A model generated the notes under the pieces. That model did not search any database, was not told the origin of the DNA, and was given only the letters and a program-made list of their open reading frames with translations. DNA of 64,000 nt from Chloroflexota bacterium. Its GTDB lineage: Bacteria; Chloroflexota; Limnocylindria; Limnocylindrales; CSP1-4. Positions within the stretch are counted from its first letter, which is position 1; each line of letters starts with the position of its first letter. The position numbers were made by a program, and so were the translations under genes. Shown here piece after piece: positions 1 through 8,972 of the stretch. The stretch is from positions 1 to 64,000 of the forward strand of contig JAJXUG010000018.1 in assembly GCA_021783095.1 (NCBI GenBank), written 5' to 3'.

Positions 1-263
1 TCAGCGGGGCCGATGGAGCCGCTGCCACTCCCGCCCGGCGAGGCGGACGGCGAGGCGGCGGGGTCGGGCGACGCGGACGCCGCCGGGCCGGCGGAGGGCG
101 AGGCGGCGGGGTCGGGCGACGCGGCGACGGCGGCCGGCGTGGGATCGAGCGCGCGCGCGCCGGGAACGACCGGCGTGAGGGCGCCGACGCCGCCGAGCAC
201 GGTGAGCACGACCCCGAACAGGGGCCCGGCGCGGCGGGTCAGGGGGCATCGTAGATCATGCAT
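1..263 (-). CDS. Exported Ala/Pro/Ser-rich protein, N-terminal part only
   Basis: An ATG at 261-263 opens a minus-strand frame that runs off the left edge. The first 30 residues read MHDLRCPLTRRAGPLFGVVL and then a hydrophobic stretch ending near PVVPGARA, which looks like a signal peptide or membrane anchor. After it comes a low-complexity linker with two copies of an SPDPAASPSA-type repeat, a common spacer between an anchor and an exported domain. The functional domain lies outside the window, so no role can be given. The two longer overlapping frames in this stretch are Arg-rich shadows of this linker. The start is chosen because no signal-like segment exists in the other frames. Confidence 0.5.
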   Translation of the reverse strand, partial: MHDLRCPLTRRAGPLFGVVLTVLGGVGALTPVVPGARALDPTPAAVAASPDPAASPSAGPAASASPDPAASPSASPGGSGSGSIGPA

Positions 264-609
264 CGCGTGGACGAGACTCGCTTGGTTGGTGCTGCCGCGC
301 AACCCCCGGCTGTCCACTGAAGGGACGGCGCGGCGGGGGACCGCAGCCTCACAATCGAGGCTATTGTCGGGGAGTGCGGCGGTTGCGCCCATGCGTCGGG
401 ATGCACATTCGCCGGTCCCGAGGGGAGGTACCTTCGGGGGAGGACCCGGCCGCCGCCTGTGCCCTTGGATATAGCGACCGGTGTGATGGCGCCCTATCCG
501 CGGGATCGCCGCTCGGGGGCCGGGCTGCTTGCTGCTCCGCGGCAGGGACGGAGAAGCCCCCCGGGCCGCCGCGGCGCGACGGTCCCGAGGGGCGGGCCTG
601 GCTAGTTCG
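264..609. other. Intergenic gap, nothing recognised
   Basis: This 346-base stretch lies upstream of the truncated exported protein and downstream of the six-heme cytochrome. Open frames here have Arg/Pro-rich composition typical of chance frames in GC-rich DNA. I see no clear promoter hexamers, hairpin terminator or repeat. Confidence 0.4.
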
Positions 610-1584
610 TTAGCGCTTGTGGCACTTCTGGCAGACGCCCCGGTCGTTGATCCGGAGCAGGCTGCTGTCGGTGGCGCGAGCCGTCGTGGTGCCCGGCCAC
701 GGAACGGCCTGGCTGTTCGGGCCGACGTTGGCGGCGTTGGAGCCGTGCGCAACGTGGCACTGGACGCAGGTCGGCGTGAACTGCGGGCTCTGGTACGACA
801 GGTTGTCAGTCGGACCGCCGGCGCCGTCCGTCCTGTGACGGTACGTGAAGATGGCGTCGGTGGAAGTCGTCCTCTCCGGGATCAACCCGCTGGCGGCGAG
901 GTATCGGGTGTGGCACGTGGAGCACCAGGCCGACACGTTTGCGATGTATGCGGCGTCGTTGGTGTCCTCGGGGTGCCAGTAGTCGGTCGTTGTGTAGGTG
1001 TGCGTGGCAGCGTCCGCGATCGTGACAATCCCAGATGCCCCGGTGACATTCGGCGTGCTCCGGAGGATCCGGTAGTTGCCGTTGCCGTGCGGGTCGTGGC
1101 ACGAGGTGCAGGTGATCGTGACAGCGCCGCCCGCTCCGGTGGTGCCGAGCGCGCCGTTGCCCCACAGGGTCCCCGAGGTGTCCACGAGGTGCTTGGAGTT
1201 GCTGGCTAGTGCCGTGCCCAGCACGGCAATGCCGGCGGTGCCCCCGGGGTTCCCGCTAACTGAGTTGGCGAGGGTGACGTCAAGCGCCGCATCGGTGAAG
1301 CCGCCGCCGCGCAGGGCGCCGGTCGTGCCGTTGTAGGCCACGCCGCCCATCACGTTCTCTGAGCTTCCCGTGCTGGTATCGCCATGGCAGGACGTGCACA
1401 GGGCGGTCTCGCTGGACTGGTTGAGGAGATTGGCGCCCACGCCGGTGTGCGCGCGGTGGCAGCCCGCGCAGGAATCCGGTGTCGCGCCTGCGCCCGCGTG
1501 ATGCGGGCCATTGTCGGCGAACACCGGAACGGCGAGGAGCAGCCAGACCGCGGCCCCTGCGAGCAGGAGCGCAAGTCGTCTCAC
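610..1584 (-). CDS. Exported six-heme c-type cytochrome (doubled CXXCH family)
   Basis: The 324-residue protein starts at a GTG (1582-1584) seven bases after a strong GGAGGA ribosome site; longer frames upstream lack one. A signal peptide (VRRLALLLAGAAVWLLL, cleaved after VFA) is followed by six heme-binding motifs in order: CAGCH, CTSCH, CTSCH, CSTCH, CVQCH and CQKCH, the last at the very C-terminus. The doubled-CXXCH layout suggests a periplasmic or cell-surface electron carrier. It shares the post-signal sequence DNGPH-AGAGATPDSC with the seven-heme protein at 4063-5100, so the two are paralogues. It is the last gene of a minus-strand run after the NHL and TPR genes. Redox partner and acceptor cannot be told from sequence. 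Confidence 0.85.
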   Translation of the reverse strand: MRRLALLLAGAAVWLLLAVPVFADNGPHHAGAGATPDSCAGCHRAHTGVGANLLNQSSETALCTSCHGDTSTGSSENVMGGVAYNGTTGALRGGGFTDAALDVTLANSVSGNPGGTAGIAVLGTALASNSKHLVDTSGTLWGNGALGTTGAGGAVTITCTSCHDPHGNGNYRILRSTPNVTGASGIVTIADAATHTYTTTDYWHPEDTNDAAYIANVSAWCSTCHTRYLAASGLIPERTTSTDAIFTYRHRTDGAGGPTDNLSYQSPQFTPTCVQCHVAHGSNAANVGPNSQAVPWPGTTTARATDSSLLRINDRGVCQKCHKR

Positions 1585-1684
1585 TGAAGTTCCTCCGTTA
1601 CGCTGTCGTGTGGCCGGGACAGTCAGGCCGGTCCCGTTCGGCCCTGCGTGTGCGCTGATCGCCGATCCTGCCTCCCTCTCCATG

Positions 1685-2785
1685 CTAGTAGCCCCAGACT
1701 TGGACACGGTTGTTCTCGCGGTCGGCGATGAACACGTGGCCGCGTGTGTCAACCGCTACGTCATTGGGATACTGGAACTGCCCGTCACCCGCGCCCGGGC
1801 TCCCCAGGTCGTCGAGGAACTTGGGCTCCGGCTTGCCGTCGGGCCTGGTCAGGTACCGGTGGACCGTCTGGCCGGTGGTGTCCACCACGTAGAGGCGTCC
1901 GGCGTCGTCCACGGCGACGCCCCGCGGCAGGCCCAGCATGCCCTCCCCCGTGCCTCGGCCGATGCTGGCGAGGGGCCTTCCCTGGCCGTCCATGACCAGC
2001 AGTCGGCCGTTGTTGCTGTCCGTGACGTATAGGTCGCCGGCCGCGCTCACGGCCACCCCGTTGGGGAAGTTCAGCTGGCCCGCGGTCCCGATCGTGCGGA
2101 GCAGCGCCCCCTGCCGGTCGAACTGCTCCACGCGGTGGAACGGATCGCTCACGTCTGTCACCCATAGGCTGCCGTCCGGGGCGAATGCCATGCCGATCGG
2201 CTGCCAGTTCTTGATCGGGTCTGCGGGCGTGTACGACCGGACGAACTTCCCCGAGGCGTCATAGATGTAGATGGACCCGGTCGGCCGGTCCGTCACGTAA
2301 ACCTCGAGCGTCTGCGGGTCGATCGATGCGTACACCGGCTGGTGCATCTTGTTGTCGTTGGGCGGCTTGAGGACGCCCAGCTGCGCGCCCTTGGCGTCGA
2401 ACACCTTGACCAGCGAGGTCCCGCCGGACTCCGAAACGTAGACCCGCGATCCGTCCGGCGTGACCGCGACGCCCACGGGCTGCGTGGCGCCATAGATGCT
2501 GTAGAGGTAGTGCGGCGGGATCTGCTGCGTCAGCGTCGGCAGGAACTCGGACGCCGGCTTCCGGTAGATCGCGTACCACAGCCCGAACAGCCCGACGAGC
2601 GCGATGAGGATCAAGAGGAGCAGCAGGACCAGCTTCCGGCGGCGCCGATGGGGTTCCTCCTCCGGCTCGGGCTCCCCCTGCGGCTTGGCGTCGGTTGCCG
2701 CCTCGACTGCGTGGTCGGGCGGCGCCGGGGGCTCGACGACCGGCGCCGCGGGGATGGGCTCAGGAAGCAGCGTGGGCTCGTCCAC
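1685..2785 (-). CDS. Membrane-anchored NHL-repeat beta-propeller protein
   Basis: The 366-residue protein begins with a Pro/Glu-rich cytoplasmic segment, a basic RRRRK stop and one membrane helix (about residues 50-70). The rest is an outside domain of about five to six NHL-type repeats with recurring GVAV..DG..YV.D signatures. Such propellers are scaffolds or ligand-binding platforms; none has a catalytic motif here. The GTG start is two bases after the stop of the TPR gene, so the two are translationally coupled. Its place between the two multiheme cytochromes suggests a scaffold or partner for an exported electron-transfer complex. That role is inference from context only. Confidence 0.75.
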   Translation of the reverse strand: MDEPTLLPEPIPAAPVVEPPAPPDHAVEAATDAKPQGEPEPEEEPHRRRRKLVLLLLLILIALVGLFGLWYAIYRKPASEFLPTLTQQIPPHYLYSIYGATQPVGVAVTPDGSRVYVSESGGTSLVKVFDAKGAQLGVLKPPNDNKMHQPVYASIDPQTLEVYVTDRPTGSIYIYDASGKFVRSYTPADPIKNWQPIGMAFAPDGSLWVTDVSDPFHRVEQFDRQGALLRTIGTAGQLNFPNGVAVSAAGDLYVTDSNNGRLLVMDGQGRPLASIGRGTGEGMLGLPRGVAVDDAGRLYVVDTTGQTVHRYLTRPDGKPEPKFLDDLGSPGAGDGQFQYPNDVAVDTRGHVFIADRENNRVQVWGY

Positions 2786-2787
2786 GA

Positions 2788-3837
2788 TCAGGCCCCTGCC
2801 GTTGCGGTCGGCGCCGCGGGCGACGCGCTGGCGGGCGCTCCTGACGGGGCTTCACTCCCGGCCGCGCCGCCAGTGAGCCGGGCCAGGCCGCTCTTCGCCG
2901 TGAAGTTGCTGGCGTCGAGGGCGACGGCGCGGCGGTAGGCGTCGACGGCCGCCTGCGTGTCGCCCTGCATCTCCTCGAGGAGCCCCAGGCCCACGAACGC
3001 CTGGAGGGCCGCGGGGCCGCCCGTGAGGGCGGTCAGCCGCTGGCGCGCCTGCTCGTAACGGCTGGCCGTGACGTCCACCATGGCGTTGGCGTACTCGGCG
3101 AGCTCCGGCTTGCCCTGCGCCGTGTAGGCGTCCGCCATCACCTTGTACGGATCGCCCCAGCCGAGGGGCACGAATGCGACCGCGTTCTGCTCCGCTGAGA
3201 CGGCCTTGTCCGGGCTGCCGGCCGCGAGTTGCGCCTGTCCGAGCAGGTACCAAGCGTCCGCGTCCGTGCCGCCGATCTTGACCGCCGCCTCGAGGCTCGT
3301 GACGGCGTCTGACGGCCGGCTCTGCTTCATGGCGATCGTGGCCAGGCCGTAGTACGCCTGCTCGAGCTCCGTGTCCATGCCGGCGAACTCGCCACCCTTG
3401 GCGACGTCCACCACCTTCTGGTAGAGCGGCTGGGCGCCCGCGAGGTCGCCCCGGTCCACCAGGATGCCGGCCTTGGCGTTGAGGGCGACCTTGTTGTCGG
3501 CCTGGACCGCGATCACCTGCGTGAACTGGTCCAGCGCCTCGTCCACGCGACCGTCCGCCTGCATCGCGAGCGCGAGCGCGAGCCGCAGCCCGGCGTTGTT
3601 CGGGTCCTTCTTCACGGCGGCATCTGCCGCTGCGACCCGCCGGTCCGCCAGCGTCGGGCCGGCGTCCGACCGCTGGTCGACGAAATACGCGACGCCGACC
3701 ACGATCACGCCCAGGACGAGCGTGAGCGCCGCGATTCGGGTCAGGCGGGCGAGGCGTCGGTCCGCCTCTCCGAGCGCCTGCTTCCGAGTCATCTCCACGA
3801 CTTGACCTTCCATTCCTGTGCCATGCCGCTGGGACAC
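2788..3837 (-). CDS. Membrane-anchored TPR-repeat protein
   Basis: Up to 349 residues. One membrane helix lies near residues 33-52 (TRIAALTLVLGVIVVGVAYF). It is followed by tetratricopeptide-like repeats with the usual pattern of A..A...DP.N...RLALA and a degenerate Ala/Ser/Pro tail. TPR proteins with this topology often hold cytochrome-maturation or multiheme complexes together. The start is uncertain: GTG at 3837, ATG at 3813 and ATG at 3792 are in frame, and only the last leaves a short cytoplasmic tail before the helix. It is coupled to the NHL gene (two-base gap), which supports joint function in the cytochrome locus. Confidence 0.7.
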   Translation of the reverse strand: MSQRHGTGMEGQVVEMTRKQALGEADRRLARLTRIAALTLVLGVIVVGVAYFVDQRSDAGPTLADRRVAAADAAVKKDPNNAGLRLALALAMQADGRVDEALDQFTQVIAVQADNKVALNAKAGILVDRGDLAGAQPLYQKVVDVAKGGEFAGMDTELEQAYYGLATIAMKQSRPSDAVTSLEAAVKIGGTDADAWYLLGQAQLAAGSPDKAVSAEQNAVAFVPLGWGDPYKVMADAYTAQGKPELAEYANAMVDVTASRYEQARQRLTALTGGPAALQAFVGLGLLEEMQGDTQAAVDAYRRAVALDASNFTAKSGLARLTGGAAGSEAPSGAPASASPAAPTATAGA

Positions 3838-4062
3838 AGTTCACGCGCGGCATGTCGGCATGCCCCGACGTACCCATCATCGGGTTCACGCGCACGCGCA
3901 CGCCATCCGCCGGGAGATAGAAAGGCGATACAAGCGTCGCCGCCGCGCACCGCGGGCGCCTGTACCCGGCGGGCGAGAGACGGACGCGGATCTCGAGGCA
4001 TGCAGCGGTGCCCCGGCAGGTCGTTGCTGGGGCACCGCGTGCGGCGGGGGCTTGGCGGCAGG

Positions 4063-5100
4063 CTACTTGTTGCCGTGGCAGCCGTAGCAGATGCCGCGGT
4101 TGTCAAGGCGCAGGAGGGAACTCCGGCCGTTGCCCGACGGCACAATCGCCCCTCCGGGCCACGGGATGCTTCCGGAGTAGGCGCCCTCCTGCGCCGAGGA
4201 GCCGTGGGCGACGTGGCAGGTCTCGCACCGCGGGTCCATCGCCACCCAGCTGGTGATGCCGAGCGGGTTCGCTGCGGCCATTTGGCCATCCGGGCCCGGG
4301 TGGCACAACTCGCACGTCGTCGACTCAGTGCGCGTGGCGTGGCGATAGCGGAACACCGCGTCGCCGGAGTCGACGCTGCCGGGGTCGCTCGGCGTGGTCA
4401 ACCCCGTGTCGTAGGCGTCGTACCGCGTGTGGCACTGGGCGCACCACAGGGTCAGGGAGTAGCTCGGGTACGCCGTCGCCTGGTATTCCTCGCCGAAGTA
4501 CCGGTTCTGGGGGTTCGTCACGGTATACGTCTTGGTGGTCTCGTCCGCGACGAGCACATCAGCGGTTGCGCCCGAGTCGTTTGGCCGGGGCCGCAGGATG
4601 CGGAAGTTGCCGTTGCCGTGCGGGTTGTGGCAGTTGATGCAGGTGAGCGCGACCCCGCTCTTGCCCGGGTTGGCCGTGCTGCTGGTGACGCCATTCCCCC
4701 ACATCGTGGCGCTGGTGGTCCCGTCGATGAGGTGGGCGGACGTCGCCGGGTAGGCGGCGGTGGCGCTGCCGTTCCAGCTGGTGTTCATCACGGTCTTGGT
4801 GAAGCCGCCGCCGAGGAGGCCCTGCGTCGTGTTCGCCAGGACGCCGCCCGACACGTCGGTGGTCGCGCCTGCCGAGCCGGAGCCGTGGCAAGTGAGGCAG
4901 AGGTCCGTCGAGGACCCTGACTTGATGAGTTCGGGACCGGCCGCGGAGTGCGCGCGATGGCAGGCCGCACAGCTGTCCGGGGTAGCTCCAGCGCCGGCGA
5001 CGTGGGGCCCGTTGTCCGCCAGCGCCGCGCCGGCCCAGAGCATCGAGGCCAGCAGGGCGAGGCCACCCGCCATCGCGCCACGCCGCCCAAGCTTGTCCAC
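4063..5100 (-). CDS. Exported seven-heme c-type cytochrome (doubled CXXCH family)
   Basis: The 345-residue protein starts at GTG 5098-5100, nine bases after a GGGAGG ribosome site. A typical signal peptide (VDKLGRRGAMAGGLALLASM..., cleaved after ALA) precedes seven heme motifs: CAACH, CLTCH, CINCH, CAQCH, CELCH, CETCH and CYGCH. The extra motif relative to the paralogue at 610-1584 is CELCH. Many motifs sit in CxxCHxxH-like settings (CHRAH, CHNPH, CHVAH) that would supply distal ligands. It is likely a soluble or surface multiheme electron carrier. An upstream in-frame extension to 5307 lacks a signal peptide and is rejected. Confidence 0.85.
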   Translation of the reverse strand: MDKLGRRGAMAGGLALLASMLWAGAALADNGPHVAGAGATPDSCAACHRAHSAAGPELIKSGSSTDLCLTCHGSGSAGATTDVSGGVLANTTQGLLGGGFTKTVMNTSWNGSATAAYPATSAHLIDGTTSATMWGNGVTSSTANPGKSGVALTCINCHNPHGNGNFRILRPRPNDSGATADVLVADETTKTYTVTNPQNRYFGEEYQATAYPSYSLTLWCAQCHTRYDAYDTGLTTPSDPGSVDSGDAVFRYRHATRTESTTCELCHPGPDGQMAAANPLGITSWVAMDPRCETCHVAHGSSAQEGAYSGSIPWPGGAIVPSGNGRSSLLRLDNRGICYGCHGNK

Positions 5101-5401
5101 GTCCCAGAACCTCCCTCGGCGGACGCAGGCCCAGCATCTCCCTGCCGCCGCCGTCCGGCAATCCATCAGGCGGTAGACTCGCTCCTCGCGGCTGCGCTTG
5201 TGGCCCGCCGGGGAGTGCGGATGTCGATCGTTCTGCACATCTGGGGCGGCAGGACCGCGTTCCCGGCGCCGACGGGACCGCTCGGCACTCGTGCTGCAAG
5301 TGGGCACTCCGGCGCTCCGCGTAGCGCCGCCACAGGGTGGAATGGGGCCGTACCGCTCGATCGACGGCGAGTCGCCGAACCTCGGCCTGACCCGGTGCGC
5401 C
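5101..5401. other. Intergenic gap before the seven-heme cytochrome
   Basis: About 300 bases between the Rieske gene and the seven-heme cytochrome. It holds the cytochrome ribosome site near its left edge. No gene, clear terminator hairpin or convincing promoter was recognised. The frames that cross it are shadows or N-terminal run-ons. Confidence 0.4.
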
Positions 5402-5920
5402 CTACGTCCCCAACGACTCCCGCGGCGCGATGAAGTCGCCCGGCACGTCCACCGTGACCACGCCGCCGCTGTCTCTGAGCGGGAACTTGTTGAGCGGCCT
5501 CGGCGGCGGGCCAGCGAGGACGGTTCCGTCGATGGCGAACTCGCCGTCGTGGCAGTTGCATGCGAACTTCGTCTCGGCGGCGACCCACTTGTACCGGCAC
5601 AGGGCGTGGGTGCAGCGCGGGTCGTAGGCGGTGAACGAGCCGTCAGGTGCCTTGAGCAGCCAGACCGAGGATGGGACTGAGGCGCCGCTTCGATTGGTCA
5701 TCGCGAACGGCACTTCGACCGGCACGCCGGCGGGGATCGTGGCCGGGTTGAGCGCGAGGGTGATGGTGACCGGCGCAACCTGGGCACATCCCTCGAGGAG
5801 GGCGCCCAGCCCGCTGCCAGTGGCCAGGACACCGGCCCCCAGCAGGAGCAGCATCCGACGTCGCGGGATCGGCGTGGCGAGGGGGTCGAGGCCGGGACTG
5901 GCGGAGCGTCGCGATTGCAT
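5402..5920 (-). CDS. Exported Rieske [2Fe-2S] protein, Tat/lipoprotein-like
   Basis: The 172-residue protein has a twin-arginine-like start (PRRRMLLLLGAG) and a hydrophobic segment ending in LLEGC, which resembles a lipobox with Cys45. The Rieske cluster motifs are complete: CTHALC at 103-108 and CNCH at 121-124, so Cys103, His105, Cys121 and His124 would bind the cluster and Cys108-Cys123 could form the disulfide. It probably passes electrons at the outer face of the membrane, near the multiheme cytochromes encoded downstream on the same strand. No cytochrome b gene is nearby, so it is not a standard bc-complex subunit by context. The ATG at 5918-5920 is preferred over the longer frame, which adds receiver-gene sequence read out of frame. 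Confidence 0.8.
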   Translation of the reverse strand: MQSRRSASPGLDPLATPIPRRRMLLLLGAGVLATGSGLGALLEGCAQVAPVTITLALNPATIPAGVPVEVPFAMTNRSGASVPSSVWLLKAPDGSFTAYDPRCTHALCRYKWVAAETKFACNCHDGEFAIDGTVLAGPPPRPLNKFPLRDSGGVVTVDVPGDFIAPRESLGT

Positions 5921-5930
5921 GCGCCCCAAT

Positions 5931-6332
5931 CTAACCCCGGACGGCAGCCCGCTGCACCCTGAGATCGGTGCCGTCCGCGCTGCCGCAGTCGATGAAGCCC
6001 GAGACCGCCGTCCGGAGCGACGCGAGGAAGTCGTCCGGGCTGGTGGACAGGGCCTCGCGTCGCAGCGACCACGCATTGGTGGTGGTGATGTCCACGTCGA
6101 GGACCACCGAGCAGGTGGACCGCCGCACGATGTCGGCCGCGTCGAGGGGACCGCCCTCCTCGACGATGATGACGTCGGGCTGCAGGGCGAGGGCGGCGTC
6201 AACTGCGCCGGGCATCGACACGTCCGTGCAGGCGACATCGATGCCAGGCTCGGCGGCCAGCATGCGACCCAGCCCCGCACCCATCAGGGGATGGCTGTAC
6301 AGCAGCAGGACGCGAACGACGGACGGTGGCAC
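5931..6332 (-). CDS. Degenerate stand-alone receiver domain
   Basis: The 133-residue protein has the fold pattern of a response-regulator receiver: VVRVLLLYSHPLMGAGLGRML at the N-terminus matches the usual VLLVDDHPLVR.GL..LL, and PDVIIVEEGG matches PDVVLLDL. The paired acidic residues after strand 1 are replaced by Tyr-Ser, and the phospho-acceptor Asp is replaced by Glu58/Glu59. There is no DNA-binding domain. It is likely a phosphorylation-independent pseudo-receiver acting by protein contact, perhaps with the kinase or regulator encoded just upstream. The start is a GTG after an AGG-containing stretch. Confidence 0.6.
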   Translation of the reverse strand: MPPSVVRVLLLYSHPLMGAGLGRMLAAEPGIDVACTDVSMPGAVDAALALQPDVIIVEEGGPLDAADIVRRSTCSVVLDVDITTTNAWSLRREALSTSPDDFLASLRTAVSGFIDCGSADGTDLRVQRAAVRG

Positions 6333-6503
6333 CTGGTCTCCCCAGTCGGCGGGCCGCTGGGACCCGTCCCGAGGATCCTAGGGCCGCACTTCCGGGTTGC
6401 CCATCCCTCGCATTGCACACGGGTCTGTGCCGGAGCGTATACCCGTGGTGGGACTCAACCAGCCGAATGGGCGCGAAGGGTTGCGCGCGAGTTGCGGTCC
6501 GGC

Positions 6504-7199
6504 TCAGTCGCGCTGATTCTCGGAGCTGATCATCCCCTGGCGGACCGCGTAGGCCGCGGCCTGCACCCGATTGGTGAGGTGGAGCTTCTCGAGCGCGTTG
6601 TGCACGTGGTTCTTGACGGTGCCCTCCGTGATCGTCAGCTCGTTGGCGATCTCCTTGTTGGACAGGCCCCCGGCCACCAACTGGAGGATCTCGGACTCGC
6701 GGCGCGTGAGCGCCATGTCCCCCGAGGCGGCCGACGGGACGCCGCCGCGAGGCGGGAGACCGCCGGTCCGCAGCGCGTCGAGCAGCTTGGAGGCCACGGC
6801 GGGGGCGATGGGCGCCTCGCCGCGCATCACGCCGCGCAGGTCCTCGAACAGCTGCTCGGGGCGGACGTTCTTGAGCAGATATCCGCTGGCGCCGGCCTTG
6901 ATCGACTCGAACAGGTCGTCGTCGTCCTCGGACACGGTGAGCATCACGATTGGCGTCGCGAACCCCGCCCCGCGGATCGCGTTCACGCCGTCCACGCCCG
7001 ACGCGCCCGGCATGTTCACGTCCATCACGACCAGGTCGGGGTGGAGCGCCCGGACCTTCTCGAGCGCGTCGCGGCCGTTCTCGGCTTCGCCCACGACCGT
7101 CATGTCGAACTGGGCGCTGATCAGGGTCGCCAGGGCCCGCCGGAACAGCGCCTGGTCATCGACGAGCAGTACCCGGAGCTTGGGCGGAAGGTGTGCCAC
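6504..7199 (-). CDS. NarL/LuxR-family response regulator
   Basis: The 231-residue protein has an N-terminal receiver (LLVDDQ near 11-16, phospho-acceptor Asp60 in VVMDVNMPG, Lys in YLLKN) and a C-terminal LuxR helix-turn-helix (LTRRESEILQLVAGGLSNKE, then ITEGTVKNHVHNALEKL). It would be phosphorylated by the kinase of the overlapping upstream gene and bind promoter DNA as a dimer. The chosen GTG at 7197-7199 lies inside the last 44 bases of the kinase gene, which indicates translational coupling. The upstream extension (to 7286) copies kinase sequence in another frame. Confidence 0.9.
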   Translation of the reverse strand: MAHLPPKLRVLLVDDQALFRRALATLISAQFDMTVVGEAENGRDALEKVRALHPDLVVMDVNMPGASGVDGVNAIRGAGFATPIVMLTVSEDDDDLFESIKAGASGYLLKNVRPEQLFEDLRGVMRGEAPIAPAVASKLLDALRTGGLPPRGGVPSAASGDMALTRRESEILQLVAGGLSNKEIANELTITEGTVKNHVHNALEKLHLTNRVQAAAYAVRQGMISSENQRD

Positions 7200-8964
7200 G
7201 CGTGTCCTCTGCGTCGAGTTCGACCCGGACGATCGTGCCCTCGTTCGGCGCAGTATGCACAGCGATCCTGCCGCCGATCTGCTCAACCCTCTCGCGCATC
7301 GAGGCGAGGCCGAAGCCGCCCTCCATCGACCGCGCGACGGTCGAGGGGTCGAAGCCTACCCCATCGTCCTCGATCGTGAGGATGGCGACTTGCCCTGTGC
7401 AGTCCATCGACACGCTCACGCGCTTGGCGTGCGAGTGCTTGCGGGTGTTGGTGAGCGCCTCCTGGACCACGCGCAGCAGCTGGACCTCGACGCGGGGCGA
7501 CAGGGCGCGGCGGGCCTCGCCCTCGCAGGCGAACGTGGCCGCGATCCCCGTCTGGCGGCTGTACTTGCGCAGGTACTCGCGCAGCGATCCCTCGAACCCG
7601 CCGTCCTCGCGGACCGTCTCTCGCAGCCCGAGGATCGCCTCGCGGACATCGCGATAGGCCTCGTCGGCGGTCTCGGCAATGCCCGAGAGCTCGGCAGCCA
7701 TCCCGTGGCTCGCCTCGTCCTTCGCCCGCGTCTCGAGGCTGCGGAGCTGGAGGTGGATCACGCCGAGGACCTGGGCGAGGCTGTCGTGGAGCTCGCGCGC
7801 GATGCGGTCGCGCTCGGCGTGGATGGTCCACTGCTCCTCTGCCTCGTGGAGCCGGGCGGTGCGAACCGCGATCGCCGCCATGTCGGCCAGGGCGCCCAGC
7901 AGGCTGCGCTCCTGGACCGTGAAGGCACGACCGGCCCGGACGACGCACAGCTCTCCGAGGAGGCCGCCGGGGCCGCGCATGGGGCGGGCCGCCCAGGCAC
8001 GCTGGTCATTCGGCGGCACGAGTGGGCAGTCGCGGTTGCGCGCGTGCTGCGCGGCTGTCCTCCCGTGCGCGATCAGGCACGTGCTTCCGTCATCGGCGAT
8101 CGCCATTCGGTCCTGCCCCGTCATCACGGGGATGCTCGGGTCACGCGCGTCGGCGAGGCAGACGATGGCGCGCTCGGCGCCCAGGAGGTCTCGGGCGTGC
8201 GTGGTGATCGTGTCGAGGACCTCGCGCAGGTCATTGCGTCCGGTGAGCTGGAGGGCGACCGCGTACAGCACGGCACGCTCACGCTCTCGTCGATGCAGGT
8301 CGGCGACGGTGAGGCCCAGCTGCGCGGCGCCCGCGATCTCGCCCGCGATGTCCGTGAACGCGGCGTCGCTGATCTCCGGCTCGACCGGCGGTTGGAACAC
8401 CAGCCGGAGATGGCCGATGCGCTCGGCGCCCCGGATGAGCGGGATTTCGAGGAGGCCGGTGTCGACATCGAGGAGCTGGGAGTATCGCGGGGCGTCGACG
8501 GCCGGGTCCGCGGGCTCGTCGAGGATGGAGCCGACCCAAGCCAGTCCGGGCGCGAGCGAGGCAGGACGTCGGATGGTCAGCTGCTCCTCGGCGGCCGTGA
8601 TCGTCACCTGCCCGGCGAGGGCCGCAGTCTGGGTCACGACGCGGTCGAGCGCCTGCTCGAGCATGTCGGGGAGGCTGAGACCGCCGCGGACCGCGGAGCT
8701 GACGGCGTGCGTGACCGTGAGGTCCTTGTTCTGCGCCACCAGCTGGCGCTGCGTCCGGTCGAGGTACACGCCGACGATGAACGCGAACAAGAGGATGGCG
8801 GCGGCGATGATCATCAGGGCCGCGACGTGGCTCTCGTCCGCGGCCATCGTCCGGTCGAGGACGGTCTCGCGGAAGACCTCGAGCAGGACGAAGAAGACGA
8901 TGGGCAGCACGACGGTGGCCCACTTGAAACGCGACAGGTCTCCGTCGGGACGCTGGTTGCTCAC
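7156..8964 (-). CDS. Membrane sensor histidine kinase, NarX/DegS (HisKA_3) type
   Basis: The 602-residue protein has two membrane helices near the N-terminus, a long GAF-like sensory region with a second GAF-like part, then HisKA_3 dimerisation with the phospho-His in ARELHDSLAQVLG (about residue 394). The ATPase domain has the N box EALTNTRKHSH, the G box DDGVGFD and a GGFGLASM lid. It pairs with the NarL-type regulator that overlaps its 3' end. The GTG at 8962-8964 is the nearest plausible start before the first membrane helix; the longer frame upstream is Pro/Cys-rich and unlike protein. A perfect inverted repeat lies nine bases upstream of it. Confidence 0.85.
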   Translation of the reverse strand: MSNQRPDGDLSRFKWATVVLPIVFFVLLEVFRETVLDRTMAADESHVAALMIIAAAILLFAFIVGVYLDRTQRQLVAQNKDLTVTHAVSSAVRGGLSLPDMLEQALDRVVTQTAALAGQVTITAAEEQLTIRRPASLAPGLAWVGSILDEPADPAVDAPRYSQLLDVDTGLLEIPLIRGAERIGHLRLVFQPPVEPEISDAAFTDIAGEIAGAAQLGLTVADLHRRERERAVLYAVALQLTGRNDLREVLDTITTHARDLLGAERAIVCLADARDPSIPVMTGQDRMAIADDGSTCLIAHGRTAAQHARNRDCPLVPPNDQRAWAARPMRGPGGLLGELCVVRAGRAFTVQERSLLGALADMAAIAVRTARLHEAEEQWTIHAERDRIARELHDSLAQVLGVIHLQLRSLETRAKDEASHGMAAELSGIAETADEAYRDVREAILGLRETVREDGGFEGSLREYLRKYSRQTGIAATFACEGEARRALSPRVEVQLLRVVQEALTNTRKHSHAKRVSVSMDCTGQVAILTIEDDGVGFDPSTVARSMEGGFGLASMRERVEQIGGRIAVHTAPNEGTIVRVELDAEDTRGTPSAQAPGTARR

Positions 8965-8972
8965 GTCAGGGA

